Origin: SZUA-22 sp963751695
GTDB taxonomy: Bacteria > Bacteroidota > Ignavibacteria > Ignavibacteriales > Melioribacteraceae
Reading direction: 5' to 3'
Assembly: GCA_963751695.1 (NCBI GenBank)
Contig: CAVVVP010000004.1
Location: 186,001-250,000, forward strand
DNA: 64,000 bases
The notes below the pieces were generated by a model. That model had not been told where the DNA came from and ran no database searches. It saw only the letters and a list, made by a program, of their open reading frames with translations. Positions 36,191 to 45,102 of this stretch are shown here, piece by piece. A program made the translations under genes and the position numbers. Each line of letters starts with the position of its first letter. The stretch's first letter is position 1.

Positions 36191-36293
36191 GCAAAGAGAA
36201 AAACAAATTATTACTCTTCCCAATTTTGACGGAAACCAATAGTAATATTTTAATTGATAATAATACCATGAAGTTTTATTTTAATGATTAGAT

Positions 36294-36683
36294 ATGAATA
36301 GTAACTTATTATCTATATTACTAAACATTACAATTGACAAAGGGACTGAACCAGAAGAAGAGCAAGACCCATTCAAGAAATTTAATATGGTCAGAAGAAC
36401 ACTCTCCGAACTTGAAAAAGAACAGATAAAAGAATTTCAAAAGGCTAAAGATTATTTGGATAGTGGGGATATAAAAAGAGGCATATTTATTCTAGAAAAA
36501 ATTGTCTATGAAGATGGGTTACATGTAAAAGATGGTAAGTTGGCACTAATTCTTGTTGAGGTTTATCTTGAGCAGAATATGTTGCAACAGTGTAAGAGCT
36601 TTGTCCTATTTATGAATAAAAATTATCCAGATTATAAAGGTGAAGCAAAACAAATAATGGCAAAGTTAGAAGCCAAAACATAG
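36294..36683 (+). CDS. hypothetical protein with TPR-like helices
   Basis: 129 residues, soluble. An acidic patch (GTEPEEEQDP, residues 17-26) is followed by helices with LSELEKEQIKEFQKAKDYLD, DIKRGIFILEKIVYEDGL and LALILVEVYLEQNMLQQC, which look like two to three TPR-type hairpins. Function unknown. Candidate for control by the CRP-type site at 36175. Confidence 0.65.
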   Translation: MNSNLLSILLNITIDKGTEPEEEQDPFKKFNMVRRTLSELEKEQIKEFQKAKDYLDSGDIKRGIFILEKIVYEDGLHVKDGKLALILVEVYLEQNMLQQCKSFVLFMNKNYPDYKGEAKQIMAKLEAKT

Positions 36684-36738
36684 ATGTATGTCTATAAGAA
36701 TTTGATTAATAATAACTGTTAAATCACTAGAGGTTAAT

Positions 36739-36876
36739 TTGAATAAAGAAAGGATAAGTGGCAAGAGTAAAGAAAGTGAAATACCATACTCTGAGATTCA
36801 AAAGCTAGCTAAGAAGAAGAATATTACACCGGAAGCGGCTAAAAAAGAATTGATGAAAAAGAAAGTCAAGAAATAA
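36739..36876 (+). CDS. small basic protein, 45 residues
   Basis: TTG start with AGAGG eight bases upstream; reads MNKERISGKSKESEIPYSEI, then QKLAKKKNITPEAAKKELMK and a KKKVKK tail. Highly basic and helical; no family recognised. Short, so coding status is uncertain. Stem-loop copy 3 follows it. Confidence 0.4.
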   Translation: MNKERISGKSKESEIPYSEIQKLAKKKNITPEAAKKELMKKKVKK

Positions 36877-36904
36877 TTAAATCTGCTTAATAGTAAATTG
36901 ATAA

Positions 36905-36934
36905 GCGAGAAGCCCCAGCCAAATTCTTCTCCTT
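36905..36934. repeat. stem-loop repeat copy 3 (diverged)
   Basis: GAGAAG (36907-36912) and CTTCTC (36926-36931) around a loop CCCCAGCCAAATT. Compared with copies 1 and 2 the 25-base core differs by two transitions, and the outer GGT/ACC pairs are lost. The loop sequence CCCAGCCAA is kept in all three. No T run on either side close enough for termination. Confidence 0.6.
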
Positions 36935-36946
36935 AAAAAAACTATT

Positions 36947-37375
36947 TTAAAAGTAGTTTTCAAGTTCAAAATCTTTAACTACGGTTGAATTAAATAACAT
37001 TTTTATATTCTCAAAGGAATGTCTTAGTTGCATTACTAATTCCTCATTAGAAATGCTATTGATGGCAACATCGAGCTTTTGAAATAAAGATGTATTATCG
37101 TTTCTAATTTTCATATTCAGCATAGATAAATCATTAATAGTACTGTTATCATTGCAAGATTGTTTAATTACAATTATTCTATTGAAATCATAAATCTTAT
37201 TGAGTGCTTCGCCAAGTTTATGAATTATTGAAGCTGTAAGTCTTACTTCATCTTTTGAAAGTTGGTTTTGTATTGTTATTAGACTTCTTGTTAGTTGATT
37301 ATTTTTATCTTCAAAATTAAAATAATGAGCCAAAAACTTATCTTCCGTTGACACATCCAAACCACCCATATTCAT
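36947..37375 (-). CDS. hypothetical helical protein, 142 residues
   Basis: Not recognised. All-helical, soluble, with LTRSLITIQNQLSKDEVRLT, IIHKLGEALNKIYDFNRIIV and a hydrophobic-acidic C-terminus ending ELENYF. No signal or membrane segment. Convergent with the small basic gene; an imperfect AAAACTA/TAGTTTT hairpin overlaps its 3' end. Confidence 0.6.
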   Translation of the reverse strand: MNMGGLDVSTEDKFLAHYFNFEDKNNQLTRSLITIQNQLSKDEVRLTASIIHKLGEALNKIYDFNRIIVIKQSCNDNSTINDLSMLNMKIRNDNTSLFQKLDVAINSISNEELVMQLRHSFENIKMLFNSTVVKDFELENYF

Positions 37376-37608
37376 CCTTAAAATATATTTTATCTGTTAG
37401 ACACAAGATTTCAATTTTAATGCCATGTGCTTAGAGAGCGCATTTAATCTGTATTTATAAAAAGACATGTGTTACAGTATAAAAACTTAGGATAAGTTAA
37501 AGATTTATAAAAATAAGCTAATATAATTTGTGATTATTGCTCGATTTGAGGTAATAATTTCTCAATATAATTTCAATTCATATTTTTTTAAAAATTAGGA
37601 TAAGATGA

Positions 37609-37804
37609 ATGAAAAAACAAGCTAATCGAAGTATGAAAAAGAAGACTGTTACACCTACTTATGAGAGAAGAAGTTGGGAAATTGAAAGAACTTATCTAGT
37701 TATACGAAACTAATCAAGACAAAAAGGTAAGTCAAAGTAAAATTATACGTGGCATGCTTACAGAATATCTTGATGATAAGTTGGCAGTAGAAAGAAAAAA
37801 ATAG
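37609..37804 (+). pseudogene. remnant of a ribbon-helix-helix-like gene
   Basis: MKKQANRSMKKKTVTPTY in frame 1 from ATG 37609, then in frame 2 REEVGKLKELI, a TAG (37697-37699), LYETNQDKKVSQSKIIRGML and TEYLDDKLAVERKK with stop at 37802-37804. The joined pattern (KKTVTPT ... LKELI ... VSQSKIIRGMLTEYL) resembles a CopG/ribbon-helix-helix DNA-binding domain. One frameshift and one stop make it non-functional as read. The rest of 37376-37929 shows nothing. Confidence 0.45.
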
Positions 37805-37929
37805 TACAAAAAATAGCGCATTTACCTCTTTATTACCCTCAGAGTACTTTTATTATGTGCTTAACGATATTCCAAGATAAAGCAAAAATTGCTTGAATAA
37901 ATATACGAAATAGTGTACATTTGAGCACT

Positions 37930-38145
37930 ATGAAGAAAAGAGAATTTTGGTCTGATTTATTTGGGAGATTTATAAAACCAGAAGAAGAAGACTACGAAAA
38001 ATTTGTTGAAGCAGAGCTACTTTACAGAATTGATGCACTAGAATATATGGGTTTAGATACCGATGAACGCTCAAGAGATTTTAGAAGATATAAGGATTAT
38101 CATAATAAATTAAAAGATAGGTGGGATGGGGGTTTTGTTGCTTGA
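37930..38145 (+). CDS. small acidic hypothetical protein
   Basis: 71 residues, charged, reading MKKREFWSDLFGRFIKPEEE, FVEAELLYRIDALEYMGLDT and RYKDYHNKLKDRWDG. No recognised domain. ATG 37930 preferred over TTG 37921. Moderate confidence that it is expressed. Confidence 0.45.
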   Translation: MKKREFWSDLFGRFIKPEEEDYEKFVEAELLYRIDALEYMGLDTDERSRDFRRYKDYHNKLKDRWDGGFVA

Positions 38146-38627
38146 AATACAAGTTTTTTTGTAATAATTTACAAGAATTAGGCGCTTTATACTAAAACGT
38201 AAACCGTTGTTTTATAATGGGTTAGAGGAAACTCGAGCTTTAGTAAAAATGAGCATCCGAAAAAGTACATTTCTAGTGGTTTAATTAAATAATAAGTCTT
38301 TGAACCACTCCTATTCCAGAAGATATTTAATATCTGAAATGCCTCGTTTCATTTTATCCAGTCGACAAGTATAGAAGAAAAAATGGAAAAATGCTTCTCA
38401 ATAAAAAATAAAAATCATAGGGTAGAAATATTTATATTTCATTTACAGGTTACAACTTACTTTTTGGTTTTGAGACATTAAAATGTTAATAAACAAAAAA
38501 TTAAACTTTTATGTTACTATGCTGTTACTTTCAAGCTGTTGTCTAAATTATCAAACAGCTTAACTATATGTAATATAACGAGTTATGTGTGTAAATAATT
38601 ATATAAATACAATTAGTAAGAAAATAG
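38146..38627. other. intergenic region, 482 bases
   Basis: No coding frame seen. Contains a perfect 15-base palindrome AGATATTTAATATCT (38321-38335) and an 8-base stem AAGCTGTT/AACAGCTT (38533-38561) with a 13-base loop shortly before the BrkB gene. Either could be an operator; neither matches a motif I recognise. Confidence 0.5.
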
Positions 38628-39569
38628 ATGTCACGTTTTAAGTTAATAAGATTTATCACTAAGTACATTCCGGTTAATATTATAAGAAGAATCTCTTCTT
38701 TTATTGATCACTATGTTATTGGCCTTCTCAAAAGCTTGAATAGCGGCCATCTCTTTCTATCCTCGGCTGGAATTGCTTTCTCCATTATTGTTAGTGCTAT
38801 ACCGATGGTTCTTCTTATTTTTTCAGTTTTAGGTAGTATCATTGATCCCAGCACGATTGAAGAGCAAGTAAATACTGCCATAGACGGAATTATCCCTTTT
38901 CATGCTTCAGCTGATTATATGAAACGATTCATTCTTTCTAGAATTCCAGAAGTTGTTCAATATAAATCTCTAGCCGGTTGGATTGGATCCTTCGGACTTT
39001 TATTCACTTCTACTTGGCTGTTCAGCAGTATGCGCACAATATTAAATAAAATCTATAAAATTGAAGAAGCAAAAAGCGCTGTAATTGGTATGCTCAGAGA
39101 TTTTGGAATGGTGATCCTAATATTAATCTTTATTTTACTTTCTACTTTCATTCTTCCTACAGCAAACTTTTTCATTTCGTTAACTGAAAATATTGAAGTC
39201 TTAAAACAGTTTGATCTAGGTTCTTTTATTAACAATCTTTTCTCTTATATTTCCATCGTGTTAATGTTTGTGATGTTTTTCCTTTTCTATCTATTTATCC
39301 CTTACGGCAGACTAGGAACCAGAGTGGCACTGGTCTCGGCCCTGTGGGCTACAATCCTCTGGGAAACAGTAAGACTGATTTTCGAATATTATGTTGTTAA
39401 TTTTCTTGCTCTGAACAAACTTTACGGTACTTTTCTCTTTTTCGCAGTTGTAATGTTTTGGATATTCTATGCATCAATAGTTTTTCTTGTTGGAGCTGAA
39501 GTTGGGCAACTCTACCGTGAAAGAAGGGAAATAAGAAAATCAAAACTTTCAGAAACCACAATTGCATGA
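38628..39569 (+). CDS. YihY/BrkB-family inner-membrane protein
   Basis: 313 residues with about six hydrophobic segments. Family marks: SSAGIAFSIIVSAIPMVLLIFSV near residue 45, LFTSTWLFSSMRTILNKIY, and the C-terminal half FYLFIPYGRLGTRVALVSALWAT with LNKLYGTFLFFAVVMFWIFYAS. Often labelled virulence factor BrkB or ribonuclease BN, but the latter activity is not established for this family. ATGA overlap with the next gene. Confidence 0.9.
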   Translation: MSRFKLIRFITKYIPVNIIRRISSFIDHYVIGLLKSLNSGHLFLSSAGIAFSIIVSAIPMVLLIFSVLGSIIDPSTIEEQVNTAIDGIIPFHASADYMKRFILSRIPEVVQYKSLAGWIGSFGLLFTSTWLFSSMRTILNKIYKIEEAKSAVIGMLRDFGMVILILIFILLSTFILPTANFFISLTENIEVLKQFDLGSFINNLFSYISIVLMFVMFFLFYLFIPYGRLGTRVALVSALWATILWETVRLIFEYYVVNFLALNKLYGTFLFFAVVMFWIFYASIVFLVGAEVGQLYRERREIRKSKLSETTIA

Positions 39570-40930
39570 TCACCTTTCTTCCACTTGGGGGAGAAGAAGA
39601 GGTTGGTTCAAGCTGCTTTTATCTAAATTTGGATGGAACTGGAATTCTTCTGGATTGCGGAATTCATCCTCAGAAAACTGGAATTGAATCACTACCAGAT
39701 TTTAGACTCCTCGAAGATAAAGAATTGGATTATCTCTTCATTTCACACGCTCATCAAGATCATATTGGGGCTTTACCATTTTTGATCAAAAAATATCCGT
39801 ATGTTAAAATCTATTCAACGAAACAAACGCTTGAGATATCCAGACTTACACTCCACAATAGTGTTAAAATTACTAACAAACAAATGACTGGAACTTCTGA
39901 GGAGCTGCTCTACGATCATGAAGATATAGATCTGATTTTAAGAAGCACAATCGATGTAGAATATCATGAAAAAATTGAGGTACAAGGATTAAGGCATGTA
40001 AATAAAGAAAAGATCAAAGTCACGTTTTATGATGCTGGTCATATCCTTGGATCAGCGTCCATGTTGATTGAGTATCAACAAAAGAGAATTTTTTATACTG
40101 GAGATATTAAAACTTCTTCCCAAGCAATCATGAATGGAGCTGATATCCCAAGTGGAAAGATTGATGTTCTTCTGACTGAATCCACTTATGGCGCATCTAC
40201 TGCAGATTCGATTCGCACTTTTCGAGAAGAGGGAAACAGATTGGTAAAAGAAGCAAACAATATTATAAACTCAGGGGGTTCCTTGTTGATGCCTGTATTT
40301 TCCTTGGGTAAAACACAAGAGTTGATGATGTTCCTATCAAATAAAATGAAATCTGGGAAATTGACAGAAGTCAACATCTTTACCGGTGGTTTAGGGAGAA
40401 AAATATCTCATGTGTATGATCTTAATAGATTTCTGGTTAAACGAAAATATAAAAATGTAAAGCTTAGCGAGATTGAACAACTTAATTATTTTGACATAAC
40501 AAATCCCGATTTTTATCAAAAGCATCCTTCCATAGTTCTAGCTTCCAGCGGTATGATGCTTGAAAATACTATGTCATTTAAGCTTTTGAAGTACTGGCTT
40601 AGAAAGAAACCATTTTCAATTTTCATAGTTGGTTACATGGATCCGAATACTCCAGGGTACAAAATAGCATCCAGCAAGGTCGGAGATGAACTAGAAACTG
40701 ATTTTGTAGAGAAAATTAAAGTTGAATGTTCAATCAAAAAATTTCATTTTCCTTCGCACAGTACACTTGAAGAATTATTATCAATTGCTAAAAAAGTAAA
40801 ACCTGATAGGGTTGTTTTAATCCATGGAGACCCTGAAGCAAAATCTGCATTAGGTAATGTGATTTTGAGTTACAATAGAAACATTAAAGTCCATAGTGCA
40901 GAACGTGGGAAAGCTATTCAATTATTTTAA
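39566..40930 (+). CDS. beta-CASP metallo-beta-lactamase RNA-processing nuclease
   Basis: 454 residues. The metallo-beta-lactamase signature SHAHQDHIGALPF (HxHxDH) and FYDAGHILGSASMLI lead into a beta-CASP domain with LLTESTYGAS, LMPVFSLGKTQELM, VLASSGMML, and the C-terminal histidine in VVLIHGDPEA. Related to YSH1/CPSF73-type exonucleases; probably an endo/exoribonuclease acting on RNA. Translationally coupled to the BrkB gene. Confidence 0.9.
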   Translation: MITFLPLGGEEEVGSSCFYLNLDGTGILLDCGIHPQKTGIESLPDFRLLEDKELDYLFISHAHQDHIGALPFLIKKYPYVKIYSTKQTLEISRLTLHNSVKITNKQMTGTSEELLYDHEDIDLILRSTIDVEYHEKIEVQGLRHVNKEKIKVTFYDAGHILGSASMLIEYQQKRIFYTGDIKTSSQAIMNGADIPSGKIDVLLTESTYGASTADSIRTFREEGNRLVKEANNIINSGGSLLMPVFSLGKTQELMMFLSNKMKSGKLTEVNIFTGGLGRKISHVYDLNRFLVKRKYKNVKLSEIEQLNYFDITNPDFYQKHPSIVLASSGMMLENTMSFKLLKYWLRKKPFSIFIVGYMDPNTPGYKIASSKVGDELETDFVEKIKVECSIKKFHFPSHSTLEELLSIAKKVKPDRVVLIHGDPEAKSALGNVILSYNRNIKVHSAERGKAIQLF

Positions 40931-40935
40931 TAATA

Positions 40936-41550
40936 TTAAAGTAAAGTTTTAATCTTCTGGTAATCCTCTTCAGTATTGATATTAAAAAAAAATTCCGATT
41001 TATAACCCTCTAAATCTTCTGCCTCTAACACATCGTAATCCAAATTGTAAAGTAGAGTTCGTACTTTTGCACCATGTTTTATGTTTGAATCAGAATTTGA
41101 TGTTTGAGCATCAAGCAAAATGTTTTCGATAATAGGTAAAATTGATTTGGAATAAATGCCGGCTAATGTTTGTAGATAACCATCAACCTTGCACAAAACA
41201 ATTTTTTTCTCAGATTCAAAATTCACAATTTGTTCAATTATTTGTTCAGTCATCATTGGCATGTCACAAGAAATAATAAAGTTTTTCTCTGTCGAAGAGT
41301 TTTTCAGTCCAGAGTGAATGCCAGCTAAAGGTCCTGGAATATTAATAATATCTGGGAAAATTGATAAATCCAAAAATTTATATTCCATTGGTGTGTTCGA
41401 GACCAAGATGACTTCATTAAATACCGAACACATTAGATCTTTTATATGCTCAATAATTTTCTTATTGCCCAGAGGTAACAATGCTTTATTTTGTCCCATT
41501 CTGGAACTAGAACCACCACTCAATATGATACCTACAATATTCCGATGCAC
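40936..41550 (-). CDS. mobA: MobA-like nucleotidyltransferase
   Basis: 204 residues. N-terminal LSGGSSSRMGQNKALLPLG is the NTP-binding motif, and FIISCDMPMM supplies the metal site of MobA. Molybdenum cofactor guanylyltransferase is the best guess; no other molybdopterin gene is near, so a related NTP transferase is possible. Start is GTG at 41550. Confidence 0.82.
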   Translation of the reverse strand: MHRNIVGIILSGGSSSRMGQNKALLPLGNKKIIEHIKDLMCSVFNEVILVSNTPMEYKFLDLSIFPDIINIPGPLAGIHSGLKNSSTEKNFIISCDMPMMTEQIIEQIVNFESEKKIVLCKVDGYLQTLAGIYSKSILPIIENILLDAQTSNSDSNIKHGAKVRTLLYNLDYDVLEAEDLEGYKSEFFFNINTEEDYQKIKTLL

Positions 41551-41678
41551 TTAAAATCCATACCTTCTTTTTTAAATCAAATAGAAAAATTGCCTTTTTA
41601 ACGAATTATTATTGAATGTAATTTAATTATAAATATTAATATGAATAAATTTTAAAGCAAAATATTTTAGGATTTGAA

Positions 41679-42443
41679 ATGAAACTAAAAGGAAAAATAT
41701 TTTTTGGATTTCTCATCTTAGCTCTTATGCTATTTATTGCTGGGGCATGGTCAATTTATCAATTAAATAATATTAGCGGTTCTGTCTCAGAAGTATTATC
41801 TGAAAATTATAAGAATATTCATTCTGCGAGAACAATGTTGGATGCACTCGAAAGAGAGGATAGCGGTATACTATTGCTTCATATCGGTAATTGGGAAAAA
41901 GGTAGTGAGATATTAAGAATTGGAGATAGTATTTTTGTAAGTAACCTTAAACAAATAAAAGGCAGTCATATATCAGAGAAAGAAAATGATTTGATAAGAG
42001 AGGTTGAGGCAGAATATCTTAGTTATAAAAATATTTGGAAAATGCCGATTGTTGGATCAAAAAAACAGAGGGATATAGATTGGTATTTTAAAGAAGTGCA
42101 CACAAAATTTCAAAAAACAAAAGATAAATTAAATGAAGTCTTGATTATGAATGAAGAGATTATTTTTTCTACGGCATTACAGACGAGTCAGCAATCGACC
42201 AGAATTATAATGCCAGGAATTATTGCTTCAGTTTCAGCACTCGGGTTTGTTTTTATATTTACTTATTTAGCAAACTATTTTATTGTAAGTCCAATAATTA
42301 GTCTTTCTGAAAGAATAAAACTTTTCATTGATAAAAAGATACCCATTGGGTCTGAAGTAGAAACTAAAGATGAGATTTATGAGCTTGAAAATTCGATCAA
42401 AATGTTGAGTTCAATAATAGAATCAAGGGGAAAAAGTACCTAA
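41679..42443 (+). CDS. 4HB_MCP/HAMP sensor protein without an output domain
   Basis: 254 residues: first membrane helix (about 6-27), an extracytoplasmic four-helix-bundle region (about 28-170, LNNISGSVSEVLSENYKNIH ... ALEREDSGILLLHIGNW), second membrane helix (about 173-203), then a HAMP domain (about 204-250) and stop. No kinase, methyl-accepting or cyclase domain follows. The stop codon shares one base with the start of trkH (TAATG), suggesting a function linked to potassium uptake. Confidence 0.8.
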   Translation: MKLKGKIFFGFLILALMLFIAGAWSIYQLNNISGSVSEVLSENYKNIHSARTMLDALEREDSGILLLHIGNWEKGSEILRIGDSIFVSNLKQIKGSHISEKENDLIREVEAEYLSYKNIWKMPIVGSKKQRDIDWYFKEVHTKFQKTKDKLNEVLIMNEEIIFSTALQTSQQSTRIIMPGIIASVSALGFVFIFTYLANYFIVSPIISLSERIKLFIDKKIPIGSEVETKDEIYELENSIKMLSSIIESRGKST

Positions 42444-43897
42444 TGAGATTTCATGCTGTTTTAAGATATATCTCTTTTGCACTAATTCTTAATTCAATAT
42501 TCTTATTATTTTCTACTATTGTTGGATTGATATATGCAGATACTTCAATTTTTCCATTGTTCTATACAACCTTGATTACTATTCTAATAGCACTTTTCCC
42601 GATAATTTTTGTGCCCCCGACATCACGTATAACAAATAAAGAGGGATTGTTAATAGTAGTTGGAAGCTGGTTGATGTCTTGCCTCATTGGTGCAGTTCCT
42701 TACATCTTGTGGGGAGGAGAATTTACTTTCTCAAATGCAATTTTTGAAAGTGTTTCCGGTTTCACGACAACTGGTTCAACAATTCTGCAGAACATAGAGT
42801 CAGTTCCCCATGGGCTACTTTTTTGGAGAGCTTCAACTCACTGGATTGGTGGAATAGGTATAATTATTTTTGTTCTTTCAGTGCTACCCTCTTCTGGAAT
42901 TGTAGGTTTGGTCTTATTTAGATCTGAAGTATCTACCGTAGCACAGGAGAATTTTAAGCAAAGAGCTAATAAGGCGATTAATATAATTATCGGTGTTTAT
43001 TTGGTTTTAACCATTGCCGAAGCTGTTTTATTGATGTTTTTTGGAATGAACTTATTCGATTCTATTACCCACTCATTTGCAACTATTGCAACCGGAGGGT
43101 TCTCTCCAAAAAATAGTAGTATTGCATATTACGATAGTGTTGAAATAGAGATAGTTATTCTAGTTTTCATGCTTCTTTCAGGTATCCATTTTGTTTTACT
43201 TTATTCTGTCGTAGCAGGAAGGTATAAGCAATTTTGGAGATCGCCAGTAGTTAAATATTATTTGTTAATTATGCTTCTAGCGACCACTTTGATTGCAATT
43301 GGAATTCATCATCAAAGCTACAATACTTGGCTAGAATCTTTCCGCTATTCTATTTTCCAAGTATTATCAGTTGGAACATCAACAGGATTTGCAACGGCGG
43401 ATTCAAATATTTGGCCCCCATTTACACATCTGATTTTAATCTTCCTATCTTTGCAATGTGCCGGGGCAGGTTCCACTTCTGGTGGTATTAAAGCAGATAG
43501 AATGGTACTTCTTTGGAAAGCCTTTACTCGACAAATAAAAAGAGTAATGCACCCCAACGCCGTGCTTTCCATAAGAATGGGGGATAGTCCAGTTAAGGAT
43601 GAGTTGGTTGGCAACAGTATTTTATTTATTACGGTTTATCTAATGGTTATTTTTATCTCTACACTTCTTTTAAGCATGCTTGGGATGGAACTAAATGAGG
43701 CATTTTCGGGTTCCGTTGCGACTATAGGAAATGTTGGCCCGGGTTTTGGGAAAATAGGAACAACTGGTAATTTTTCACAAATTCCAGAATTAGGTAAATG
43801 GATTTTTTCTATTGTTATGCTTATTGGCAGACTTGAAATTTTTGCTTTGTTTATATTTTTTAATCCACATCAATGGAGCAAGTCAATATCATATTGA
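42443..43897 (+). CDS. trkH: Trk/Ktr-type potassium transporter subunit TrkH
   Basis: 484 residues with about ten membrane segments. The four selectivity-filter loops are visible: SGFTTTGST, ATIATGGFS, VGTSTGFATAD and TIGNVGPGFG. Moves K+ (with Na+ or H+) into the cell. The regulatory subunit TrkA is not in the window. Its coupling to a HAMP-only sensor instead is unusual. Confidence 0.93.
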   Translation: MRFHAVLRYISFALILNSIFLLFSTIVGLIYADTSIFPLFYTTLITILIALFPIIFVPPTSRITNKEGLLIVVGSWLMSCLIGAVPYILWGGEFTFSNAIFESVSGFTTTGSTILQNIESVPHGLLFWRASTHWIGGIGIIIFVLSVLPSSGIVGLVLFRSEVSTVAQENFKQRANKAINIIIGVYLVLTIAEAVLLMFFGMNLFDSITHSFATIATGGFSPKNSSIAYYDSVEIEIVILVFMLLSGIHFVLLYSVVAGRYKQFWRSPVVKYYLLIMLLATTLIAIGIHHQSYNTWLESFRYSIFQVLSVGTSTGFATADSNIWPPFTHLILIFLSLQCAGAGSTSGGIKADRMVLLWKAFTRQIKRVMHPNAVLSIRMGDSPVKDELVGNSILFITVYLMVIFISTLLLSMLGMELNEAFSGSVATIGNVGPGFGKIGTTGNFSQIPELGKWIFSIVMLIGRLEIFALFIFFNPHQWSKSISY

Positions 43898-44017
43898 GGG
43901 GTCTTGAAACCAGATGGATATCAATTTACTAAGTATTCAAGTCTATTAGAACTATTCTTGATAAATGAATTTATTTGTTATAAATTTCCAAGTAAAAACA
44001 ACAAGAAAGGAGGCGAA

Positions 44018-45016
44018 ATGCAGAGATCAATTTCATATTTACTATCAATCTTTATTATGGGAGTTTTTTTTCTCTCATGCGGTGAAAAGGAAGAATCAGT
44101 TGACAGACTCGCAATGATTGAGAAAGCTAAGAACGTTTTTGGGACGCTGCCTGCAGTAATGCCCGGTTCAGAAAACGATACTCCAGAGATAATTACACTT
44201 GGAGAGAAATTATTTTTTGATAATCGCCTTTCAATCAACAATACTCAAGCTTGTAACGATTGTCATAAAATTGATGATGGAGGTGCAGGTGTTGATAATG
44301 AGCCTACTTCAGATGGTGCGATTGAAGGAAAAGTTGGAGTTAGAAATTCTCCAACAGTTTTTAATGCGGGTTACCATTTTGCCCAATTTTGGGATGGGCG
44401 CGAAGCTGATTTGGAAGGACAAGCAAAAGGTCCAATTTTAAATCCTGACGAAATGGCTATGCCGGATTCAAACACGGTTGTAAATAAATTTAAAAAAATT
44501 CCAGAGTATCAAGATTTGTTCAAAGCAGCTGAGATGGACTTAACTTATTCAAACATCGCAGAAGCGATTGCAGCTTTTGAGAGGACTTTAATCACTAAAG
44601 ACCGATTTGAGATGTTTATGAAAGGAAACCCTCAAGCATTACAATTAGAAGAGATAGAAGGTTTAGCCCTCTTTATGGATAAGGGATGTACAACATGTCA
44701 TAGTGGGCCATTACTTGGTGGAAATATGTATCAAGAAATGGGTTTAATGAAACCTTATAATTCTGATGATAAGGGAAGGCTAGAGGTTACAGGTAACGAA
44801 TCTGATGAAAATATTTTTAAAGTACCTTCATTAAGGAATGTTGCACTAACGGGACCATACATGCACGATGGTAAAGTTAATTCATTGGAAGAATCAATTA
44901 ATCTGATGGCTGATATTCAACTAGATGAAAAAGTTACTAAAGAAGAAATCGAAAAAATCCAAAAATTTTTGAATGCGTTGTCAGACATTAAAATTGTTAA
45001 GGCTCAACGAAATTAA
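44018..45016 (+). CDS. di-heme cytochrome c peroxidase, lipoprotein
   Basis: 332 residues. Lipobox FFLSC (C20) and two c-type heme sites, CNDCH (about residue 80) and CTTCH (about 227), in the CcpA/MauG arrangement, with NSPTVFNAGYHFAQFWDGR and VPSLRNVALTGPYMHDGK typical of bacterial cytochrome c peroxidases. Reduces hydrogen peroxide in the periplasm. The frame extends to TTG 43904, but ATG 44018 has AAAGGAGG directly upstream and starts the signal peptide. Confidence 0.93.
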   Translation: MQRSISYLLSIFIMGVFFLSCGEKEESVDRLAMIEKAKNVFGTLPAVMPGSENDTPEIITLGEKLFFDNRLSINNTQACNDCHKIDDGGAGVDNEPTSDGAIEGKVGVRNSPTVFNAGYHFAQFWDGREADLEGQAKGPILNPDEMAMPDSNTVVNKFKKIPEYQDLFKAAEMDLTYSNIAEAIAAFERTLITKDRFEMFMKGNPQALQLEEIEGLALFMDKGCTTCHSGPLLGGNMYQEMGLMKPYNSDDKGRLEVTGNESDENIFKVPSLRNVALTGPYMHDGKVNSLEESINLMADIQLDEKVTKEEIEKIQKFLNALSDIKIVKAQRN

Positions 45017-45102
45017 ATATAGTTATTAGATTTTGTTATATTTGAAATGCACTTAAGGTGTATTTTATTAACTTAATTTAATATTTCCACACTACTTGCA
45101 CT

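Larger units (their letters stand above)
35914..36293. other. intergenic region rich in hairpins
   Basis: No gene. Perfect hairpin GGGAAGCAC-AACTAA-GTGCTTCCC (36014-36037), a second GAGAAG/CTTCTC stem (36087-36107), GTATG/CATAC (36120-36142) and two CRP-type palindromes (35972-35987 and 36175-36190). The run of small stems may be an untranslated structured RNA or a regulatory region for the gene at 36294. Confidence 0.5.

Noticed and set aside
32254..36934. CRISPR-like array from the three repeated hairpins
   Set aside because: The copies are 1 to 3.6 kb apart with genes between them, and no cas gene is present.
37376..37608. Small RNA or gene in the gap before the ribbon-helix-helix remnant
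   Set aside because: No open frame with a start signal and no strong hairpin with a terminator was found.
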